This document shows, one piece after another, positions 43,901-52,900 of a stretch of DNA of 64,000 nucleotides. This DNA comes from Epiperipatus broadwayi. Taxonomy: Eukaryota > Onychophora > Udeonychophora > Euonychophora > Peripatidae. The notes under the pieces were generated by a model. The model ran no database searches and was not told the DNA's origin. It worked only from the letters and a program-made list of their open reading frames with translations. Each line of letters opens with the position of its first letter. The stretch's first letter is position 1. Location of the stretch: NCBI GenBank assembly GCA_028023455.1, contig JAQFVV010000072.1, positions 458,501 to 522,500 of the forward strand, read 5' to 3'. The position numbers and the translations under genes are program-made.

Positions 43901-46900
43901 ATTCCTATGTCTGTAAAAGCTGTGCTGGAAAAAGGCCCTAAATTCGTCGGATGTGGATGGAGACTTCCTAAGATGGAATTGATCACAGATGTTGAAGCAA
44001 GTTTCTCCAACCATTCTTTAACAGACACATACATATCTAAAATTGCTAAAGGTATACACTATAAAGCAATGCAGCCTCGGCAGGAAAAAAAAAAAAAAAA
44101 CCCACCCCCCCCACAAAAATTTTTTAAAAAAAAAAATAAAACATGCTTGCGAGAAGATTAGGGCAACAGATTTGTGATGATGACTACTGTGGAATATAGG
44201 AAGAAAATCCAACATCAAATCGAAAACCTAAAATTCATTAAAGTACCTGATATCAATTTTAGACTGAACAAAGACAAATTCGTGTCAGTGGTGCTTAGAC
44301 CATACATAGCTAAGGCATTCTCCAGGGCAGAATACTACCAGATGTATCCTTCTTCCACCATACCCCCTAGAATGTTTTCTAATGCTAAAACACATAAAGA
44401 TGGCATACCATTGCATCTAATGATCAATTTTGGTGGAGTTCATTACCATAAGGCAGCCAAACTCATAAATAATTGGCTCATACAGACATTAAGTTTTGGA
44501 GAGTTTGCAATAAACTCATCTTTTGAATTTGTAGACAAGCTGAACAATGTCTCTCCAACACAGGATACACATATGGTAGCATTAGACATTGCAGAACTTT
44601 ATGGCTCAATTGATAGATTAAAATCTATAACTATTGTGAAAGAGTTAATAAGACATGGCATAAATCAACAACGAGTACAGTTTGTGGAAGCAGTTCTGAG
44701 ATGGCTAGAAAAAAATATGGTATGCAGTTTTCAACCAAGAATGGTACTACATGAGCAGTGGTTGGCCTATGGGTCTTCCACTGAGTGGGATAGTTGCTAG
44801 CAAAGTTCTTAATGCATATGACGAATAATTATTCCCAGACATTTAAGTAGTGACCTGATAATTTACACCCGCTACGTGGATGACATTTTCATGGCAGCAT
44901 CGGAGGAGACTTTGGAAGATATAATTACAGAATGGAAAACTGCCTCGGGATTTACAGTTAATATAGCACAAAAGGAAATTGGTGGATGTGTAAAATATTT
45001 AGATTTGCAGGTGGGGATTCAGGCTCAATGCTTCCAGCATAAAATGTTGATTAAACCTATTAATATAAGAGGCCACATTCATCATCAATCAAATACACCC
45101 AATATGTACAAGCTGGCAGGCCTAAAAATATTTTTGAAGAGAAATGCCAGATTGTGTAGTTTTGAGGCTGACAAGAATAAGAATATTCAAAGTTTTAGGG
45201 ACGATTTGATAAATGCCAAATATAACAAAAGAACAATAGACAAGATAATTAGGTGGTTTAAAGACCCTACTAATCCGGGGGATAGGCTGGACAAAACCAG
45301 GATTTTATTGCCATACATTAAAAACATATATACAAATTTACAAACAATTTTTTGCAAAGACTTTAGTATATGTTACAGATCCCCTCTTAATTTCAATAGA
45401 TGTATCAACAATACCAAAGATAAACTACCTCCAATAAATACCCAGCAGGCTGTGTATAAAATAATTTGCCCAAAATACAATTGTCACGCTGCATATTATG
45501 GGGAGACTAAAGCTTCTGTTCATACGAGGTTGCTACAACATAAATATGTGTACAATAAAGCGCTCACAGATCCTTCCCACTTTTCCATTTTTGGGCAGCA
45601 TAAAACCACTACGGGCCACTCATGTATACCGGACAATCTGCAAGTGATGTGCAGTGAGCGACATGAGATAAGAAGAAAAATTAAGGAGGCCTATTTCATT
45701 AATTTAGACGCAAACTCGTTAAATAAAAGAGACACGTTTTACGCAATCTCCAAGAAATGGCAGACCTGATTTGAATAATTTGCATCCTTTGGTTTAAATA
45801 AATAAATTGAACATCATTATTAGAACTATCTATCTATAGCTTTGAAAATGAAGGCATCGTTCCTTCGAAAGTGCTAAGTATAGAAATAAATAGAATAATA
45901 TAAATATATTGAGTTTTAGTGTGGAAATATTACCGTAAAATATCTGATCTTATTACATATATAAACCACACATTTAGTTATTTAATAGTTAATTACACTA
46001 TAAAAAAGACGCTCATATACTTATATATGCATCTATTTTATTTATTGATTTTTTTAGATAAGTATCTTGCACTTGTTATTTTATATATGTATACTTAATC
46101 AAACCAAATGCTTATTAAATAATTAAACATTAGAAGACGTGTTATATAAGCTTCTGTTATTTTAATATTTTGTAATAGAGAGATAGAGTGTATTCTTTTC
46201 ATATATTTATATATTCAATATTCATCAAATCTATGTGCATAAATAGTTAAACAACATTAGCTATTAATTAATCATGCTAAAAATAAGATGCTGGAATAAT
46301 ACGCATGTCTAATTTATTTAATAAATTTAAAGTAAAGGGTTTTTATCATTTTATAATAGATTTCTAGCATATTAACACATGGGATATTAATGTTAATAAG
46401 GCTTTAATATTTATGGTCATTTGACCGTATTCCCAATACTGTAGTACTTAATGATGATATCATGTCTCTAAGTTTTATATTTTGTTTTTCAAAATACTTC
46501 ATCCAGTCAGCTTGTGAATACTGGAGATACCAGTTGCCTGGAATTGAATCCTGTTAACAAGGAGAAATGGACACTAAGTTACCAAAGACCCTTCGTTCCT
46601 AAATCTGGGTCATGCTTAGGCAAAAGGATTTCTTTCTCTAATAATTACTTAGAGGCGAAGCAGCTATCCATCAATCAAATTGGCAAAATGATGAAGACGT
46701 TACTATATTAGAGACATGCATTTAAATATATATATGTTCACTAAGTACCATGCTTAAGCTTATTCCTTTTTTTATAATTATGCCTATTGATATATGCTCT
46801 ATGTGTGATGCTATGCAAATTTATTGTTCAATAACCATTAGGGTTTCTATATATATATATTTTAGCATAAATGAGATTAAATTTAAGTCAGTCTTCAGCT

Positions 46901-49900
46901 TGTTTAACTAATTAAGGAATATCCACTTTACCATGTTTGCGCACCATAGATTGACTTCCGCATCTCCTCTCTATCTACTCCAATTCATGTCTTTGTTTAA
47001 TAATGTATATCAAATGTTTTGTTTTCTTTTATTTCAAAAATTATAAGCTACAATTGTATCTTATGTATGTACATGGGTACTTTCTCAAATTATTTGTAAA
47101 TAATTACATCAAATGAGATATAGAATTCTTATACTAACAATAAACTGTAATTTACACTAGTAACAAAGTGTAGATGCCCTTATTTTATGTGTTAAAACCT
47201 GATCATCACATGCTAAGATTCCTAAGTCTTATCTCTACTTGACACTGGGCTGCATTAAGAAAATTAACTCTTGTAAGGTTAAGGGAGTGGTTTGGTTAGA
47301 TGTGATCTAGAGGGGTGGGTGATGTTCAAACCCCCCTTTATCTATGTCTCTGGGTCAGGTTAAAACAAGTATACTTTCTCATCATTATAATGGAGACTTT
47401 TGAAAATATATCATATTTACAGTGGATATAGTATTTGCAGAATCATAATTTATTTGTACAATTCAAAAATTTTTTCACACTGCTTATATCAGTAATTTAA
47501 TATCTGTTATAAGGTTCCTGCACTCTACTCAAATCTTATTTTAAATAATAAAGCAAATAGTTCCTTTTATCTTTTATTTTTATTCTTTTAATATTTCTTT
47601 TGTTGTTGTTTCTGTTATTGTTAATTTAAATAAGTGTCTACAGTGATCTCTCAACTATTTTTTCACAATAAATCATCTCTTTTCCTTTGACCTGAATTTA
47701 GAGCCAAATATGCATTAATCACTTTTTAAACTGCCATTTTTTTGGCCTTTACCATTGACAAACTACAATCCCGATGCATTTTCTACATAAATAGTTTTTC
47801 TTTTTTAAATATGAATCCACATTTTTATTTTATTAAAAAAAACTAATAATAATAACAATCATATCTTCTCTCTCCCTTTTAATTCTTATAAATTGGAAAT
47901 ACAAATACAGCTAAATTGCATCTTTTTAAAAAAAATATTAACTTCACCCAAATCCCCGCCCCAATCTTTTCTCATTTTACTACAAATTTAAAGAGATTTT
48001 TGCTTTGTTTGCAATTTTCTATTAAAAACATTAAAATTTTCTAAGCTAATTGAAGTAATAAAATTTATCTTAAACAAATAAATGTCAATTTAGTCTTTTG
48101 TTGATTTTTTTTTTTTTTACTTTTTATAATTAATTAATGATGACACATAATTAAGATAATTCTAATCTTTTAAACATATGTAATTAGTCAATAAACATCA
48201 CATAACCCCCACCTCTTACGCTTGTGTATAACTGTTGTTAAAACAGGCAAAGCTCACTATACGTATTGCCACACACAGCAAGCTTGAGCAATCAATGGAT
48301 GCCAGAAGGCTTGTGCATAAAATCTCCATCTAGTGCCTACTCATCCAATATCCCCAGACTAGTTTCTGGCCTGTTGCCTTCGTCAGTGAGGAGATCTCAG
48401 ATCCAAGGGTCCTCACTGACGAAAGCCACAAGCCAGAAACTAGTCTGGGGATATTGGATGAGTAAGCACTAGATGGGGATTTATGCACAAGCCTTCTGGC
48501 ATCCATTGATTGCTCTAGCTTGCTGTGTGTGGTAATACGTATAGTAAGTTTTGCCTGTTTTAATATGTAATTAGTGTAATAAAATTATATATATATACCA
48601 TAATTTATATATTGATGCAAACATATCACATGACTCTATAACATGCCTCAATAGGTAAAAAAAATGCAATTTTGAATAATGCTTTTGATAACTTTAATAT
48701 TACTTGATATAATTTTTCCAGACTTCAACAAGAAAGAAGTTTATGCTTATTTCATTAAAAATATGGTATATCAATATCATACATTATTTACACGTTATGC
48801 AAATCATCAGTAATAATAAAGTTTAAAATAACAAAAAAAAAAAATGTACCTTGTAACGCCACCGAAACTTCTCTCAACAATAAATGCAGTAACTTTATCT
48901 CTAACATTTCCGCTAGAATCTTTGCAAGGAGTCTAAATGTTATATATTAAAAATATATATAGTAATGTTACAAGCAAATAGTATCTAATCAGTACAAATT
49001 ATATTTTTTTAAAAATTACTTTATTTACATATGCAATGGTAAAAACTATAATTATCTCCAAATAGCAGAAAAGATTTGTGATCTATTATTAATCATGCTG
49101 ATATACTGAAAAATGTAAGACTAATAGACTGAAGTAATCAGAAAGTTTTTTGATATAAAGGTCAGCACATAATCTATCTATCTATCATGCCCATGTCACA
49201 GATTTTGAAACTGGGCCAAATAAAATTTGAAAATTTTTCCAGATTCCAATCTGGTTTAGGAGTTTTCTTTGAAAAATTCAGTTTTACCTAGAATGTAAAA
49301 CTAAGGAGAACTGATAAAAGACTTTACCATTAGAAAATTGGTAAACCTGATAAGTAAAGACTTCTACTTCATTGCTTCTCTAGGAAAGACTGTAGAAGAG
49401 ATCTGTTTTGTAATGAACTATTTAAAGCCCGTTTATAATATCTATACTTTTGCCTTGTATTGATACAAACTAAGACAATAATATGCTATTGTAATTTTAG
49501 TGAAGATTCTTGAGAATTAGAAGATACATGAGCAAAAGTTTGCTGATGATATAATTATTTTAACAATAATTATTCATCATAAATGAATTATTTATAATAA
49601 AAAATTATTCAAATAGTTACTGTATTTTTATTTAGTTTATTTAATTACAATTAATTCAAAATAAGCACATACATTTTAATTATACATTGGAGCCTTATAT
49701 GTATGCAAATACATAGACTACTAGAGGTACTGAAAAGTTTATTTAAGACCCCTAATATTAACTTACAAATCTAACAAACCAAATAACTTAAAATCTCAAT
49801 GTCCTTATGTTGAGATTTTGAAAATAAAAGAAATACTAACAATATTAAAATAAAATAATATGTTAATCCTCAATAAACATATAAACCTACACAATATTAA

Positions 49901-52900
49901 TCAAACGCTTCTTTTCTACGAAAAACAAAAATGTTTATATCCTTAATGAGAGATCACTTGAATAATTAATATCAAATCTAGTTTTAAATATTTCCTTAAA
50001 AGCTGCCATTAAAAACGCAGATTATAGTAAAAAGTAAGATTCCTGAACTTCACCATTTTCAATTAAAGTAATCGAATGGTGTGTCATTCGGAAGGTCATG
50101 TGATATTTAAACACTAGAAGTGATAGACAAATTGTAATCCAAGCAATGTTAACTCTCCAGTCAACAACTCTTCCAAACCATGCAAAACAAATTAATTAAA
50201 TGGTTTCATGTTCGAGAGGTCATATGATGTCTGAGCAACAAAAATGACAGAATTGAACTGCAGTCCATGGATCTATATCTCTCAAATCTAGCACTCTAGC
50301 ATTCCTCATCACTCAGGGCTACTCTCAATTTACTCATACATAAGTTTTAAAAACATTCTACATGAAAAGTAAATCAAAAATTTTTAGTCCTCGTAATAAT
50401 TATTCTGGTAAACTGTATAAAACTAAATAATTTATTCTAAAAATATATAAGAATGATCAATTTTAAAACTTTGATTACTTTTTTGATGATGTGGTTAATT
50501 TTCTCAATTTAGTAGTGCCACTTAGTGCAAGCATAAGAAAAGATAGTCATGTGATGTTTTAATGATTTAATAGTCATTCTTTTAAAGAAGCTTTTCATGA
50601 CAGCATTTCAGTCATTCTTACAAAGCAAATTATTTATCCCAGTTTTGTCCTCTATTGTAAGTTTGAGTAATTAATTGATGCTAGTATATATTAAACCTAT
50701 TCCATGTTATGATATTTATACCCTCAGATCACTTACTTCGTCGATGAGAAGTCATGAATCTATAGAGTCTACAAGGATCTTTCGGATCTAATCCGCTGTC
50801 TGTCCAACAATCAACTTTTTTATATATATTACCAAGCTATCAGCCTGAAATTCACAAACAACTAAATATTTTGAATCTGAGCCATCTTGCTTGCACAATT
50901 GCATACATCTGATATCAGTTTAGTATCTGCACATTTTGCCAGCCTCAGTTTTATAATAAATTTAACCATCTTTCATCGAGACCTATGATGAATAAAATGA
51001 ATAGTTTGCTCCTGAAAAGTAAACTAGGATCTGTGATATTTTTATTTCATTCATACAAATTGTATTTTTAAGGTGTTTTGATCGTTTAATCCTAGTAGCA
51101 TGATAATTTAAAAAGAAAAAAAAAGATAATGACAATTATCTCTCTATATTTAATTGTAAAATAATTAAAATTTATGACTGTTCAGGTTTTTTCATAATAT
51201 AATCAATCAAAATATAAAATAAAAAAGAATTTTAATTATGTTTCTATCAATGCTACTATTTTCAGTAATTAATACTAATAAACGACTCTGAAGCAACAGG
51301 CATTAAAATTCCAGGATCAATTCACAATTTAGTAAAGTGAAGTATGAGTTTACCACCTGACTGACTGAATAAAACTATTTTGGTCTACTTACCATTTTGT
51401 ATTCAAACATTTGTCACTTGACTTTTCAATAAACTGACATAGGATGAATAAATAATCTAAGACTGAAGTGACTAACACTCCTATTAAAACCTTCAGTTGC
51501 AAACATGCTAAGATCTACAGATGGAGCCCCCTATCAAACAAATTAATAAAGAAGAAACACTAATCCCAAGATACATTGAATATGTATATAAATACCTTCC
51601 ATTTGCTGACCGTAATTAAGTCCATAACAATTTCTTGATCAAATCTTGTGCAAAAATTAATTCCATACATAAAACTCATTATTCTCAAAATTTCTGTAAT
51701 ATTGTTTTTCAGTATGTCATATTTCAAAACTGTGATTTCAAAAATTTTATATTTTCACACTTCTATCATTAATATTTGATAAGGACTACAAAAGTGAAAA
51801 GAACGCTTGAATAAATATGGAGGAAAAAATATCTATATAAATGGCATAACAGATTGGTTCATATTTTTCCAGTTAATTTATAACGTAATTATAATCAAGC
51901 TTATTCGACTTATTTGTAATTATTATTTATTATATATACATATGTAATAGTTTAGAGTGTTGTTCACTTTTCATGTGCCTTTTAAAAAAAATTGTAAACT
52001 TTTATACATTAATAAAAAATTGACCAATCTTAGCATGACATTTCAAGCTCTGCCCTCGTCAGATGCCTAGTACTGATCACTGCTAGAGCACTTAGTAAGG
52101 GCTGAGCCTGATCTATGTATTTAACATTGATCAATTAATACAGTAAATGTAAGTATTTATAGTTAATATTACACCAAGTTATTACCCATTTACATCATCA
52201 ATAAAAATATTTGTTTACACAGTTAAATATATATAAAATTTCAAAATAATTTTAAACAACCACATGCTTTTAAATTTTCAAATTGTTTATTAATCCAATT
52301 TTATGTTTCAAAAGACCTTTTTCTTAAAAACTTTTTCAAAATAGTATCCCTTACAACATTTCATGAGATGATTATTTAGAAGTTTACATTATTTTGAAAT
52401 TATTATATGTAAAAATTAGTTTCCATAAAATATTTCAATTTATGTGAGTTCTGTATGTTTATTTAAATTTAAAATAGCAAAAATAATCAATCCAATCCAT
52501 TCTACTATTGTTATTAATATCAATCGATATTTAGTTTTGTTTTTTTAAATATATTAGATTAATTTAATAAAAATTTGATAGCTAATACAATTGTATATGA
52601 TAAATATAATCTTATTTTATGCGTTTTTATCTCAAAATTATTGCACTTTTTCAATTAACATTTCCATTAAATCTCTCTTCTTTCAGTATCAAATCAAAAT
52701 CAGAATAAAATATATAAAATAAATAAAAAATTTGGTTGAATTAAATACCATATTTTTAAAGATAATTTATATGTATATAAAATAATGGTTATATAATTAT
52801 ATGTTTAAATGTTGTAACTCTGATGAAGACTGCAGGACAGTCGAAACTGTTAGAAAAACAAAGGAGGAATTATATATATAAAAAATTGCATTGAAGTGTA

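Larger units (their letters stand above)
43247..45988 (+). mobile_element. Penelope-like element with pseudo-LTRs
   Basis: This element is about 2.74 kb. It has direct terminal repeats (43247-43468 and 45766-45988, about 96% alike with one 4-bp indel) and one coding region between them, and is flanked by a perfect 10-bp direct repeat TTAATTACAC (43237-43246 and 45989-45998), a likely target-site duplication. The downstream repeat begins inside the stop-codon region of the ORF, as is usual for Penelope pseudo-LTRs. The encoded protein has the Penelope order RT then GIY-YIG endonuclease. Several frameshifts and stops disable it. It lies in the VLCAD intron, antisense to the gene. Confidence 0.88.

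Noticed and set aside
48266-48472. 68-codon open frame
   Set aside because: Falls inside palindromic MITE family A; chance frame.
52820-52847. Confirmed active hammerhead ribozyme
   Set aside because: The core order is right, but an extra A precedes stem II and neither a clear stem III with a cleavage site nor stem I pairing can be drawn, so only a resemblance is claimed.
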